64,000 nucleotides of DNA from Chryseobacterium indologenes. GTDB lineage: Bacteria; Bacteroidota; Bacteroidia; Flavobacteriales; Weeksellaceae. The notes under the pieces are model-generated. The model saw only the letters and a list, made by a program, of their open reading frames with translations, searched no databases and was not told the origin of the DNA. The number at the start of each line of letters is the position of its first letter. Position 1 is the stretch's first letter. Positions 36,696 to 45,747 of this stretch are shown here, piece by piece. A program made the translations under genes and the position numbers. The stretch spans positions 2,728,001 through 2,792,000 of the forward strand of contig CP065590.1 in assembly GCA_016025055.1 (NCBI GenBank), read 5' to 3'.

Positions 36696-36851
36696 ATTAT
36701 ATAGTGTTGGAGAAGCCATAATAGGTATATCCTGTGTTTCTTTTGTCTTTAAAAATTTGTGATTTAATAGGTAAATCTTGCATTGCTGTAAATCACAAAT
36801 TGAAATTTTCAGTGATTAGGATAAAGCTTTAGCTTCCTTCCTCCAGCTTCC

Positions 36852-37502
36852 TTACTTCCATTTCTTCAGTTCATAGGCTGCTTCCCAGAAGTGATATTCC
36901 ATTCTGGATGCTGTGGCAAAGGCTTCATTCATTTTTTTTCTTGTTTCTTCGGTCGTGTTTTCAGCTAATCTGTCACAGATGGCGATAGCCTGATCTACAG
37001 CTGTTGAAAATTCTTCTCCCGCATACGTGGCAATCCATTTTTCATAAGGATTGTCAACTGTATTTTGAATCTCATAAATATAATTTCCAACCTCGCGATA
37101 AATCCAGAAGCAGGGTAGAACTGCTGCAACGGCAATTTCTACAGATTCCAGCGCTGCAGTACTTCTCAGAAAATGAATATAATGATGACATGCAGGTTCT
37201 AAAACTCCCTTATCTGTTAATCCAAAATCTTTGAAGTAAGATTCATGAAGGGCATTTTCCACAACAATGGCATTTTCTGCAAAGCGCATAAAAGCCAATA
37301 CATCATGAAGATCGGTAATTTTCGCGGCAATTAAAGAGAGAGTCCTTCCAAAATGCTCCAGGTATAAAGAATCCTGGGCCATATAAAAACGGAATTTATC
37401 TTTTGGTAAGCTGCCTTCCGATAATTCTTTGATAAAAGGCATATTAAGAATTGACTGATAGCATTCTTGTATTTCCTTCCAGGTTGATTCAGACCATTTC
37501 AT
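36852..37502 (-). CDS. tenA: Thiaminase II / aminopyrimidine aminohydrolase TenA
   Basis: This 216-residue all-helical protein has the TenA active-site residues: Y40 and D44 in FYMAQDSLYL, C131 in LPCFWIYREVG, and E163/E164 in YAGEEFSTAVD. It recovers the pyrimidine (HMP) from degraded thiamine. It overlaps the end of the upstream gene thiD by 14 bases and is the last gene of the riboswitch operon. This fits salvage rather than new synthesis. Confidence 0.92.
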   Translation of the reverse strand: MKWSESTWKEIQECYQSILNMPFIKELSEGSLPKDKFRFYMAQDSLYLEHFGRTLSLIAAKITDLHDVLAFMRFAENAIVVENALHESYFKDFGLTDKGVLEPACHHYIHFLRSTAALESVEIAVAAVLPCFWIYREVGNYIYEIQNTVDNPYEKWIATYAGEEFSTAVDQAIAICDRLAENTTEETRKKMNEAFATASRMEYHFWEAAYELKKWK

Positions 37503-38322
37503 TTTTGATAAGTTTTTGAGGATTAAAAAAATGGTTCAGCGGTCCGTTTCCGTGACCAGTTTGTACATCGGTTCCATTTTCTATGGCCTGATAAACATAT
37601 TGCTGCCCAAGGGAAACCGCCTCAAATAAATTTTTTCCCTGAGCGATATATGCTGCAATGGCGGATGAAAGGGTACAGCCTGAACCGTGGGTATTGTTAG
37701 TATTGAATTTTGTTGTTTCAAAAGAGTGAAATTTTTCATCCTCATCATAAAACAAAGAAGTAATTGTTGAGGTTTCCTGATGACCGCCTTTGAGAAGAAT
37801 CGTTTTACAGCCGAGCTTTTTGATTTTGGCTCCTGCAGTATATAAATCTTCCAGGGTTTCTACCTTCATATCGGCTAAAATCGCAGCCTCGTCCATATTG
37901 GGGGTGATGACATCTGCAATGGGAAACAACTTTTCAGTAAGTGCTGTGATTGTTTTTTCTTCAATCAGACGGTGTCCGCTGGTGGCAACCATTACCGGAT
38001 CGAAGACCACAGGTATTTTGGGATATTCTGCCAAGGTGGAAACAATGGTTTCTACCAGTTGAGGAGTATGAACCATTCCGATTTTAATAGCATCAGGAAC
38101 AATGTCGTCCAGAATTGCCTTTATCTGATCCGCCACTGCTTCTACAGGTACAGGATATATTTTTCGTACCCCCTGAGTATTCTGAACAGGCAAAGCCGTT
38201 AATACCGAAGTAGAATAGCAACCTAAAGCAGAAGTTGTTTTAATATCAGCCTGAATACCGGCACCACCGCTTCCGTCGAAACCTGCAATGGTCAATACGG
38301 ATGGATATTTATATTTTTTCAT
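37489..38322 (-). CDS. thiD: Hydroxymethylpyrimidine (phosphate) kinase ThiD
   Basis: This 277-residue ribokinase-fold enzyme has the substrate segment IAGFDGSGGAGIQADIKT near the N-terminus and the anion-hole motif NTHGSGCTLSSAIAAY near 215. It phosphorylates HMP twice to HMP-PP, which ThiE uses. It overlaps thiE by 4 bases (ATGA) and tenA by 14 bases. Confidence 0.94.
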   Translation of the reverse strand: MKKYKYPSVLTIAGFDGSGGAGIQADIKTTSALGCYSTSVLTALPVQNTQGVRKIYPVPVEAVADQIKAILDDIVPDAIKIGMVHTPQLVETIVSTLAEYPKIPVVFDPVMVATSGHRLIEEKTITALTEKLFPIADVITPNMDEAAILADMKVETLEDLYTAGAKIKKLGCKTILLKGGHQETSTITSLFYDEDEKFHSFETTKFNTNNTHGSGCTLSSAIAAYIAQGKNLFEAVSLGQQYVYQAIENGTDVQTGHGNGPLNHFFNPQKLIKNEMV

Positions 38323-38948
38323 TTTACAATTTCATTTTTTAATTCATAAGCTGCTTTCTGAGGATCTGCAGCGCTGCATATTGCAGAAACGACAGCAAGG
38401 CAATCAGCTCCGGCATGGATGACTGCCTTTGCATTTTCCACCTGAATATTGCCTATCGCTACCAAAGGTTTTTGGGTGAGTTGCCTGATTTGATTAATTC
38501 CTTCCAGTCCCCATTCTATGATAGTGTCTGTCTTGGTTTTTGTTTTAAAAACAGGACTTATTCCCAGATAATCAGCTACTACAGTTTGTTCATTGTCAAG
38601 TTGTGTCAGATCCTCTATAGAATAACCGATTATTTTATCCTCAACAAGAGATCTCAGTTCAGTAGGGGCCATATCATGGTTACCAACATGAATACCTGCT
38701 GAATTTGCTTTTTCCGCAACAGTGATATTATCGTTGATGATCAGCGGAATATTATATTTATTTGTCACTTCAATCAATTGCAACGCCTTTTGAAGAAATA
38801 TTTCCGTATCATCATTTTTTTCGCGGAGCTGTATAATATCTACGCCACCAAGTATGGCTTGTTCTGCAACTTCCAGAAAGTTTTTCCCCCTGCAATCTGC
38901 TTGAGAAATTACCAGGTATAACGAGTAAGGGAAAGTTTTCAACCTCAT
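38319..38948 (-). CDS. thiE: Thiamine-phosphate synthase ThiE
   Basis: This 209-residue TIM barrel has GGVDIIQLREKN (about 34-45), the S-x-H-x-x-E-like HVGNHDM loop, and the phosphate-binding end VAIGNIQVENAKAVIHAGADCLAVVSAI. It joins HMP-PP with thiazole phosphate to give thiamine phosphate. The 4-base overlaps with thiM and thiD show translational coupling. Confidence 0.93.
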   Translation of the reverse strand: MRLKTFPYSLYLVISQADCRGKNFLEVAEQAILGGVDIIQLREKNDDTEIFLQKALQLIEVTNKYNIPLIINDNITVAEKANSAGIHVGNHDMAPTELRSLVEDKIIGYSIEDLTQLDNEQTVVADYLGISPVFKTKTKTDTIIEWGLEGINQIRQLTQKPLVAIGNIQVENAKAVIHAGADCLAVVSAICSAADPQKAAYELKNEIVK

Positions 38949-39742
38949 GATTTTGTAAGTTTTAAATGGCCTGTAAATTCTTCTTCAGTCATATTGTATA
39001 ATTTGTCAGTCAAATGAACCTGAAGACTGCCCGGACCATTGCTTTCACGAACAGCCAGTTCGCCCGCTATTCCTAATAATGCCATGGCAGCAGCAGTTCC
39101 GGATGCTTTATCTTCTGTAACCCCGATGAAAGCACCAATCAATGCCGTAGCAGAACATCCCAGTCCTGTTACCTTGGTCATAAGAGCATGCCCGTTTTTG
39201 ATCTGTATAGATTGATTTTGGCTAAGAATGATATCCGTTTCTCCCGATATACAGACGATGGTGTTATATCGGTTAACCAGGATTTGTGCGGCTTCAACAG
39301 CGTCATAGCTTGCTGCTGTACTGTCGACTCCTTTAGTGACGGTTGTATGGGTTTTGGCCAGAGCTATAATCTCTGAAGCATTTCCCCGGATTACGGTAGG
39401 ATGAAATTGTAATAGGTGCTGCAATGTCTGGTCCCGAAAAGAAGTAGCTCCCGCACCTACCGGATCCAATACCCATGGCTTATGGAGCATATGCGCGGTT
39501 TCAGCGGCTAAACGCATGGATTCTGCCCAGTATTCATCAAGGGTGCCGATATTAACAACCAGAGCATGAGCTATACTGACCATTTCTTTGATTTCAGAAT
39601 GCGCATGCGCCATAATAGGAGAGGCTCCAGCAGCCAGAAGGGCATTGGCTGTATTGTTCATCACTACATAGTTGGTAATATTGTGAACCAGAGGAGACTT
39701 TTGTCGTACAAGCTGAACCTGTTGCCAGAGAATTTTTTCCAT
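38945..39742 (-). CDS. thiM: Hydroxyethylthiazole kinase ThiM
   Basis: This 265-residue ribokinase-fold protein has the ThiM N-terminal block PLVHNITNYVVMNNTANALLAAGASPIMAH. The ATP site VTGLGCSATALIGAF near 197 includes the catalytic cysteine of G-x-G-C-x-x-x. It phosphorylates salvaged thiazole alcohol. It is the first gene after the TPP riboswitch (leader about 150 bases), so thiamine pyrophosphate should switch off the whole operon. Confidence 0.94.
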   Translation of the reverse strand: MEKILWQQVQLVRQKSPLVHNITNYVVMNNTANALLAAGASPIMAHAHSEIKEMVSIAHALVVNIGTLDEYWAESMRLAAETAHMLHKPWVLDPVGAGATSFRDQTLQHLLQFHPTVIRGNASEIIALAKTHTTVTKGVDSTAASYDAVEAAQILVNRYNTIVCISGETDIILSQNQSIQIKNGHALMTKVTGLGCSATALIGAFIGVTEDKASGTAAAMALLGIAGELAVRESNGPGSLQVHLTDKLYNMTEEEFTGHLKLTKS

Positions 39743-39810
39743 TGTTATTATTCAAAATAAAATAGCTTTAGGAAAAAATCCGAAACAAAAAGACATAAGA
39801 AATCAGTCAT

Positions 39811-39893
39811 TTTGCTTTTCCCTACGTCGGTGTAAGCCGTATCAGGTTCAAAGGGACTCTCTCAATTCTTTTCAGAATACCCCTAAAGCAAAA
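39811..39893 (-). promoter_or_regulatory. TPP riboswitch (THI element)
   Basis: On the minus strand the closing helix P1 forms between tttgcttt and aaagcaaa. The pyrimidine-sensing arm has GAGAGAGTCCCTTTGAACCTGAT, in the place of the conserved CUGAGA...ACCUGAU. The pyrophosphate arm ends in the conserved GCGTAGGGAA-like word (CGACGTAGGGAA). It lies between a TACATTTG promoter and thiM. On binding thiamine pyrophosphate it should lower expression of thiM-thiE-thiD-tenA. Confidence 0.92.
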
Positions 39894-39901
39894 CAAATGT
39901 A
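39894..39901 (-). promoter_or_regulatory. -7 promoter element of the thiamine operon
   Basis: TACATTTG on the minus strand directly abuts the 5' end of the riboswitch, so transcription should begin right at P1. Confidence 0.65.
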
Positions 39902-39953
39902 TAAAAATTATCACAGGAAGCAAAGACCTTTAACAGATTTTGCTGAGCGTCTA

Positions 39954-41795
39954 TCATCTCTCTACCAGCTCTTTCACCGGTTCTCCGTAGTAATCAATCT
40001 CTGTTGTTTTGATTTGAAGAAGCTGGTACCATTTTCTGAAAGCTCCTATGAAAACAATCAGCATCAGGACCATGGCCGTTACGGCTAAGGCAGCTAATAA
40101 ATACTGTTCTTTCGGAATATAAATGCTGGTCACCTGAATATATCCGGCCCAGAAAGTAATTATTGCCATAAAAACACCGGGAATAGCCGAGCATAATGCA
40201 TACTTTCCTCTGTTCATCCTAATCAGCATCGTAGTACAGACAATCAAACCACAGGCAGCCAGCAGCTGGTTACTAATGCCAAATAATGGCCAGATGCTGC
40301 TTACATTTCCGGTGTATACCAGATAGCCCCAGGCGAAAGTAAATAGCAAACTGCTGATGATAATTCCGGGAACCCAGTTTTTATCATTGAATTTTGGAAC
40401 AACAGAACCCAGCATTTCCTGTAGAAAGAAACGTCCCACTCTGGTTCCTGCATCAATAGCCGTAAGGATGAATACTGCTTCAAACATGATGGCAAAATTA
40501 TACCAGTACGCTGTCAGTTGATCCATATAAGGGATTTTGTTGAAAATGTGAGCCATTCCCACAGCCAGCGAAACAGCACCACCGGTTCTTCCGTAAAGGT
40601 CAATACCAATTTTTTGAGAATAGTAATCAATATCAACTCCATGTAATGTAGGATGTGCAGCCAGAAATGAATCATAAGCATCTTTCGGAGTGTTGATGGC
40701 AAAATAATCACCGGGCATCAAGGTACATGCAGCGATCAGAGCCATAAGGGCTACAAAGCCTTCTACCAGCATAGCACCGTATCCTACGAAAAGAATTTCT
40801 TTTTCTTTATTGAGCATCTTGGGAGTGGTTCCCGTGGCGATTACCGCATGAAATCCGGAAATGGCTCCACAGGCAATTACAATAAAGATGAAGGGAAGTA
40901 CCGGGCCGCCGATCACAGGACCGCCTCCATTTACAAATGCAGTAATAGCCGGCATCTGTACAGTAGGGTGGATGACAATGACGCCAATGGCCAGCATAAT
41001 GATTGTCCCGATCTTAAGGTAGGTAGAAAGGTAGTCCCTTGGAACTAAAAGCAACCAAACCGGTAATACGGATGCCAGAAAACCATAAAGGGGGATGGCT
41101 ATAGAGATGGTTTTAATATCCCAGGAGAATAAATTATTCATCGTAGGGTTCTGCATAAGACCATGTCCGCCGATAATGCCGGCAATTAACAGGATTCCTC
41201 CCAGAATACTGGCAAAGAGAACGCTGTTTTTTTTGTAACGCATGATCAATCCCATGATGATAGCGATGGGCATTGTGATGACTACTGTAAAGAGTGACCA
41301 TGAGGCTTCATGCATCGCATTGATACAGGCAAGGGATAACCCCGCAAGTGTAAGAATTAATATAAACAGGATCGCAAAGCCGGCTACGGTTCCCGTAGTT
41401 TTACCGATTTCTTTTGAAGCAATAGTGGCGAGACTTTGCCCTTTATGCCGTACAGAAGCAAACAATACAACCATATCATGCACCCCGCCACCCAGCACGC
41501 AGCCTATCAGGATCCACAATGCACCGGGAAGATATCCGAATTGGGCGGCGAGAACAGGTCCTACCAAGGGCCCGGCAGCAGCAATGGCTGCAAAGTGATG
41601 CCCGAAAAGTACGTTTTTATTTGTTGCTACATAATCTTTACCGTCGGCAAATTCCACGGCAGGGGTCGTATGTTGATCATTAAGCCGCAAGACTTTGTTT
41701 GCAATAAAAATACCGTAAAAACGGTAGGCAATAACAAAAATAAGTACAGATACGAATATAAGGGTTAGAGCATTGATATTGTCCAAGAAATCCAT
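39954..41795 (-). CDS. cstA: Carbon starvation protein CstA-family transporter
   Basis: This 613-residue membrane protein has about 16-18 helices. CstA-specific blocks are FGHHFAAIAAAGPLVGPVLAAQFG and SGFHAVIATGTTPKMLNKE, plus the late AIDAGTRVGRFFLQEMLG. In E. coli, CstA and its relative BtsT take up pyruvate or peptides. It is single and faces away from the thi operon's promoter. The 196-base gap upstream (41796-41991) is very AT-rich and shows no clear element. Confidence 0.9.
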   Translation of the reverse strand: MDFLDNINALTLIFVSVLIFVIAYRFYGIFIANKVLRLNDQHTTPAVEFADGKDYVATNKNVLFGHHFAAIAAAGPLVGPVLAAQFGYLPGALWILIGCVLGGGVHDMVVLFASVRHKGQSLATIASKEIGKTTGTVAGFAILFILILTLAGLSLACINAMHEASWSLFTVVITMPIAIIMGLIMRYKKNSVLFASILGGILLIAGIIGGHGLMQNPTMNNLFSWDIKTISIAIPLYGFLASVLPVWLLLVPRDYLSTYLKIGTIIMLAIGVIVIHPTVQMPAITAFVNGGGPVIGGPVLPFIFIVIACGAISGFHAVIATGTTPKMLNKEKEILFVGYGAMLVEGFVALMALIAACTLMPGDYFAINTPKDAYDSFLAAHPTLHGVDIDYYSQKIGIDLYGRTGGAVSLAVGMAHIFNKIPYMDQLTAYWYNFAIMFEAVFILTAIDAGTRVGRFFLQEMLGSVVPKFNDKNWVPGIIISSLLFTFAWGYLVYTGNVSSIWPLFGISNQLLAACGLIVCTTMLIRMNRGKYALCSAIPGVFMAIITFWAGYIQVTSIYIPKEQYLLAALAVTAMVLMLIVFIGAFRKWYQLLQIKTTEIDYYGEPVKELVER

Positions 41796-41991
41796 ATTCT
41801 TCAGGTTTTAAAGTAAATAATTTAAAGTATTGTCTTTTTTGTTGAGAATAAATTAAATATTAGCCAAGGTAATTATTTTTTAAATAAAAACTAACGATAT
41901 GTATATCAATCTAGCAAATTTTTTGCTCCGTTTTTATCTGTACTTTTATTTATGGATGTTTAAACAATTTTAACAGATCTAAAGTATAGTT

Positions 41992-43019
41992 TTATTTTTT
42001 CTGCGAAACAATAAAATCTACTGTCTGATCTGTCATTTTATCAAGAGCGGTTTTATCTGTTGTGGAAAAACTGTGCACTCCGTTGTCAATAATAATTAAG
42101 GAAGTTTCTACTTTGGCTCTTTTAAGTCTTCTGTACAATTTCTTAGACTGGCTTAAAGGAACGATCTTATCTTTGTTTCCCTGGACAATTAAGGTCGGAA
42201 CTCCTGTTTCAGTATATGTTGAAGGAGATATTGTTTTGAGATAATCGATGGCTCTGTCCTGATCTTTTTGCAGATCGTATCCTGAGATTCCTTTTACCAG
42301 ACCTTGCTGTAAGCTTACAATCTTTTTGAAATCATTCCTACCATAGCTACCGGAATAGTCCCCAGTCTGGTATGGAAAAGCTTGTTCAGATCTACCGGTC
42401 CGTAATGATCGACAACATAATTCACTTTTGCAGAATATGGTGAAAGGTCAGGGCTTCCTTTAAATGTATCATCGGGAGTGTAGGCTGCTACGAGAGACAG
42501 ATGCGCACCGGCTGATGCCCCGAAAAGGCCAATATTGTTGGTGTCGAAATTATATTTTTCAGCATTTTTCCTTACCCATCGCACCGCGTCCTTGGTGTCT
42601 TGCAATGGGAGAGGGAAGTGGGTGCTGTCATTGAGAAGGGTGTAGTTGATACTGATAACGGCATATTGTTTTGCCATCAGTTTGGCGATCGTGTTTTCCA
42701 GGTAATTATCTGCATATACGGCTTTGCTGCCTTCTATCCATCCGCCGCCGTGAACATAAATCAATACCGGAAGTTTGCCTGAGATATTTTTCGGAGTGTA
42801 AAGATCCAGAGCCAGGGAATCTCCTTTTTTACCGGTTTTATAACCAATATTTTCAGAAATTGTAGCTATTTCAGGGAGGAGTGTACTTTTTGCCCTTTTC
42901 ACTTTTTCAGGTGACTGAGAAAATGATTGAGCAAAAGTAAGGGAAGACGAATTTAAAAATAAAATAAAAAACAGGCTTGCAAGAAACCTGTTAATCGATA
43001 TGTAGTTAAATAATTTCAT
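41992..43019 (-). CDS. Exported alpha/beta hydrolase (BD-FAE/esterase type), homopolymer frameshift
   Basis: The first frame (ATG 43019) has a signal peptide ending SSLTFAQ, the oxyanion block YVHGGGWIEG (89-97) and the nucleophile S169 in GLFGASAGAH. It ends wrongly as MISKRL. The T run 42323-42327 (coding A5; A6 gives MISKKIVSLQQG) restores a tail with the acid residue in VQGNKDKIVP and the histidine in NGVHSF. Reconstructed length is about 342 residues. It is likely a periplasmic esterase or deacetylase, with substrate unknown. Confidence 0.85.
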
Positions 43020-43039
43020 ACTGTTTTTTTGAGAGAATC

Positions 43040-43422
43040 TTATTTTACTAACTCCTCAAAAAGTTTACCAAAAGTGGCTTCAAGGTCCATAGATTTTCCG
43101 GGATGAGGTCTTGAAGTTTGAACGACCGCACTTCGCACGGCAGTTAACCAGCGGAAACGCTCCGGAATATCAAGCTGGGCAATCGGCCCTCCTTCTTTAT
43201 CGCCATTGGCAATTTTCTGAAAACTTGTCAGATTCTGAATAATATCATCATAATCCAGCTTGCTGTGCATCAGTTTAAATTTATCCGGACACAAATAGAA
43301 TTCTACTTTGATGAATTTTTCTTTTTTGAAAACATCACTAATCCGATATTGAAAAATTCTTCTCTTTCAACTTTGGGTACCAGGCGTATTACCGCATATT
43401 CATATATTTTATCCTCTTGCAT
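43040..43422 (-). CDS. DUF3037 protein, partner of the HipA-like kinase, homopolymer frameshift
   Basis: The ATG at 43422 lies inside the last codons of the kinase gene (14-base overlap, AATGCAAGAGGATAA). It starts MQEDKIYEYAVIRLVPKVER, the DUF3037 opening, and runs to VMFSKK. The shift falls in T6 43322-43327 or T5 43316-43320. The second frame continues FIKVEFYLCPDKFKLMHSKLD and ends GKLFEELVK. Reconstructed length is about 127 residues. The family is unstudied but usually sits next to a HipA-like kinase, so it is a likely substrate, inhibitor or partner (inference). Confidence 0.82.
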
Positions 43423-44182
43423 TTTTAGCTTCGTTTACAAAGATTTGAGAATTTTCTAATCTGGTTTTCATAAACTGAAAATAAATCTCGCGAATTTCAT
43501 CGGGAGTTTCATCAGCATCATTCCAGTGCAGCCAGTCTTCAGGAATAGAATTGACAATATCTCTGAAAAGATCGTCATTCAGTACTTCATGAGCAAATCT
43601 GTCTGCTTCATCAAGCATTTTAGCTTTAGGCAGCAGTACGTGGTCTTTCACATATTTGAAAGGTGTTTTTGCCGCAGCATCAAAATTCTGCCATGAATGA
43701 TGAAAGTAGAACGAAGCACCATTATCAATAATCCAAAGTTCTTTATGCCACATCAGCATATTGGTATTTCTAAAAGTACGGTCGATATTGGTAATAAATG
43801 CATCCAGCCACACTATTTTTGATGCCAACAGCGGATCGACACTCACACCCGGATCATAGGTAATGGAGCCGGAAAGATAATGTAGTCCAAGGTTCAGACC
43901 TTCTGAAAATTTCAACAGATCCTGTATTTCTTCGTCTGCCTCGGTTCTGCCAAAATCAGCATCAAGATGGATAAAAACAAGCTCAGGAATCTTTAATCCC
44001 AATGCTTCCGTAATCTTTCCTCCTAAAAGTTCAGAGATCAGCATCTTCACCCCATGGCCGGCACCACGGAATTTTAACACATATTTGAAATCATCATCAG
44101 CCTCTGCCAGAGCCGGAAGTGAACCTCCTTCTCTCAGTGGCAGAATGTAACGCTTCACGGTTACAGTTCTTAAATTCTGCAT
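43409..44182 (-). CDS. HipA-like kinase-domain protein
   Basis: This 257-residue protein has a HipA/PI3-kinase-like core. A glycine-rich nucleotide segment FRGAGHGVKMLISELLGG (about 33-50) comes first. The catalytic-loop-like W-L-D-A-F-I-T-N-I-D-R-T-F-R-N-T-N (about 125-141) has an Asp-x4-Asn spacing, and LWIIDNGASFYFH supplies the metal-binding aspartate. It is shorter than HipA (about 440 residues) and lacks its N-terminal domain. The DUF3037 gene overlaps its end. TATTTTTG ends 4 bases before the ATG, so it seems leaderless. The target protein is unknown. Confidence 0.8.
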   Translation of the reverse strand: MQNLRTVTVKRYILPLREGGSLPALAEADDDFKYVLKFRGAGHGVKMLISELLGGKITEALGLKIPELVFIHLDADFGRTEADEEIQDLLKFSEGLNLGLHYLSGSITYDPGVSVDPLLASKIVWLDAFITNIDRTFRNTNMLMWHKELWIIDNGASFYFHHSWQNFDAAAKTPFKYVKDHVLLPKAKMLDEADRFAHEVLNDDLFRDIVNSIPEDWLHWNDADETPDEIREIYFQFMKTRLENSQIFVNEAKNARG

Positions 44183-44186
44183 GACA

Positions 44187-44194
44187 CAAAAATA
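44187..44194 (-). promoter_or_regulatory. -7 promoter element next to the HipA-like kinase start (leaderless)
   Basis: TATTTTTG on the minus strand is followed by TGTC and then the ATG at 44182, leaving room for essentially no 5' leader. Confidence 0.55.
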
Positions 44195-44253
44195 AGCTTA
44201 TTTTTTTATAGTTTTTTTCATAAATTTCGATTAAAATTAATTGTATTTGTCGT

Positions 44254-45096
44254 ATGAATCTGACTATTAAGAAAAATATAAGGCTGGAAAATCCGGAAAC
44301 AAGAAGCTTTCTTGCGGATAGCTTCTATACTGAAGGACGTGAAAAACAACCTTTGATCATCTTTGTTCATGGCTATAAAGGCTATAAAGACTGGGGTGCC
44401 TGGGATCTGATGGCAAAAAAGTTTGCGGAAGCAGGTTTTTTCTTTGTAAAGTTCAATTTTTCACATAACGGAACAACGGTAGAGGATCCTCTTAATTTTG
44501 CAGATCTTGAAGCATTTGGAAATAATAATTACTCAAAGGAATTATCTGATCTTGGTTTAGTGATTGACCATTTTATTGCAAATCCCCAAGTGGATGAGGA
44601 AAAAGTCATTCTGATCGGTCATAGCAGGGGTGGCGGAATTTCTATCATTAAGACCTTTGAAGATGAAAGAATCAACGGATTGATTACGTTGGCAAGCGTT
44701 GATACGCTGGAGCGGTTTCCGACAGGAGAACTTCTTGAGAACTGGAGAAACAAAGGGGTGTATTTTGCTCTTAATGGCAGAACCAAGCAGGAGATGCCCC
44801 ATTATTACCAGTTTTATGAAAATTATAAACAAAACGAGCATCGTTTTGATGTAGAACGCGCTGCTGAAATGGCTAAAGCCCATATGCTGATTGTTCATGG
44901 AACGGATGATGAAGCGGTAGAGGTGAAGCAGGCAGAGCATCTCCATATTCTTCATCCCAATTCGGAATTATTCCTTATTGAAAATGCCAATCATACGTTT
45001 GGAGCTAAAGAACCCTGGACAGAAGACGAACTCCCTAAAGACCTGAATACTTTGACAGAAAAATGTATTGATTTTATCAACAAGAAGATGTTTTGA
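44254..45096 (+). CDS. Alpha/beta hydrolase (dienelactone-hydrolase-like), cytosolic
   Basis: This 280-residue protein has no signal peptide. It has the nucleophile S124 in LIGHSRGGG, an oxyanion block IIFVHGYKGYKDWGAW (35-50), the acid in VHGTDDEAV and the histidine in NANHTFG. The order and spacing fit an intact Ser-Asp-His hydrolase. Its substrate cannot be inferred. It is divergent from the kinase gene, with only 71 bases between the starts, so their promoters are close to each other. Confidence 0.87.
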   Translation: MNLTIKKNIRLENPETRSFLADSFYTEGREKQPLIIFVHGYKGYKDWGAWDLMAKKFAEAGFFFVKFNFSHNGTTVEDPLNFADLEAFGNNNYSKELSDLGLVIDHFIANPQVDEEKVILIGHSRGGGISIIKTFEDERINGLITLASVDTLERFPTGELLENWRNKGVYFALNGRTKQEMPHYYQFYENYKQNEHRFDVERAAEMAKAHMLIVHGTDDEAVEVKQAEHLHILHPNSELFLIENANHTFGAKEPWTEDELPKDLNTLTEKCIDFINKKMF

Positions 45097-45163
45097 AAAA
45101 AGGTTTTTAAAATAAAGTAATTTGAAATACGTTATACTATTAAATCACCATATTAAATTAATT

Positions 45164-45676
45164 ATGAAAAAGGTTATTGCAGGCGCATTGGCGCTATCAT
45201 TATGTACAGCTGTAGTTTCTTGTAAGAAAGAAACGCAAACTCAATCTTCTGTAAGCACAGATACACTGGCTACCGTACTTCCAAAGGATTCCGGAGCTGC
45301 GCCAAAGACTGATTCGGTATCGTCAGCACCTTCAGCACCCGCCGGCATAGAGTCTATTACTAAGAATGACGGAAAGTATCCGCATGAAGTGAAGCTGTTT
45401 GAAGATAAAGCTTTTACAGACAGGCTGAAAAAAATCTTAGGAAAAGAATATGACGGAATGGTAACAGCGTTCAGCGTAGAAAGCCCTATAGTATCTGAAA
45501 ACGGGATTTATAAACTGCACGGATGCAAGCAGCATGACTGTCCGGGGTATGCCACATCTATCTATTATGATTCTAAAAATGACAACCTGAATGTCTCTAT
45601 TGATAAAAACGGAAAGATTTCAGATTTTACAGAAAACGGAAAGATTCCGGTTTCAGAATCTTTGAAATCTAAATAG
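45164..45676 (+). CDS. Putative lipoprotein of unknown function
   Basis: This protein has 170 residues from ATG 45164, chosen over a start at 45122 because MKKVIAGALALSLCTAVVSC then forms a normal lipoprotein signal with modified C20. A Ser/Thr/Ala/Pro-rich linker (about 25-70) tethers a small domain. This domain contains the pair C-K-Q-H-D-C-P-G-Y in KLHGCKQHDCPGY and ends KNGKISDFTENGKI. The CxxxxC with histidine could bind a metal or form a disulfide. I do not recognise the family with certainty. Confidence 0.72.
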   Translation: MKKVIAGALALSLCTAVVSCKKETQTQSSVSTDTLATVLPKDSGAAPKTDSVSSAPSAPAGIESITKNDGKYPHEVKLFEDKAFTDRLKKILGKEYDGMVTAFSVESPIVSENGIYKLHGCKQHDCPGYATSIYYDSKNDNLNVSIDKNGKISDFTENGKIPVSESLKSK

Positions 45677-45700
45677 AATAAAATATTACAATGTAACGAA

Positions 45701-45730
45701 AAAAGGAGTGAAACTGTCACTCCTTTTCTA
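45701..45730. terminator. Bidirectional terminator between convergent lipoprotein genes
   Basis: Arms aaaaggagtg (45701-45710) and cactcctttt (45718-45727) pair perfectly, between the convergent genes ending at 45676 and 45748. Confidence 0.75.
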
Positions 45731-45747
45731 TTGAATATCGTCTGTTT

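Noticed and set aside
43409..44182. Classical HipBA toxin-antitoxin pair
   Set aside because: No HTH antitoxin precedes the kinase, and the partner is a downstream DUF3037 protein.
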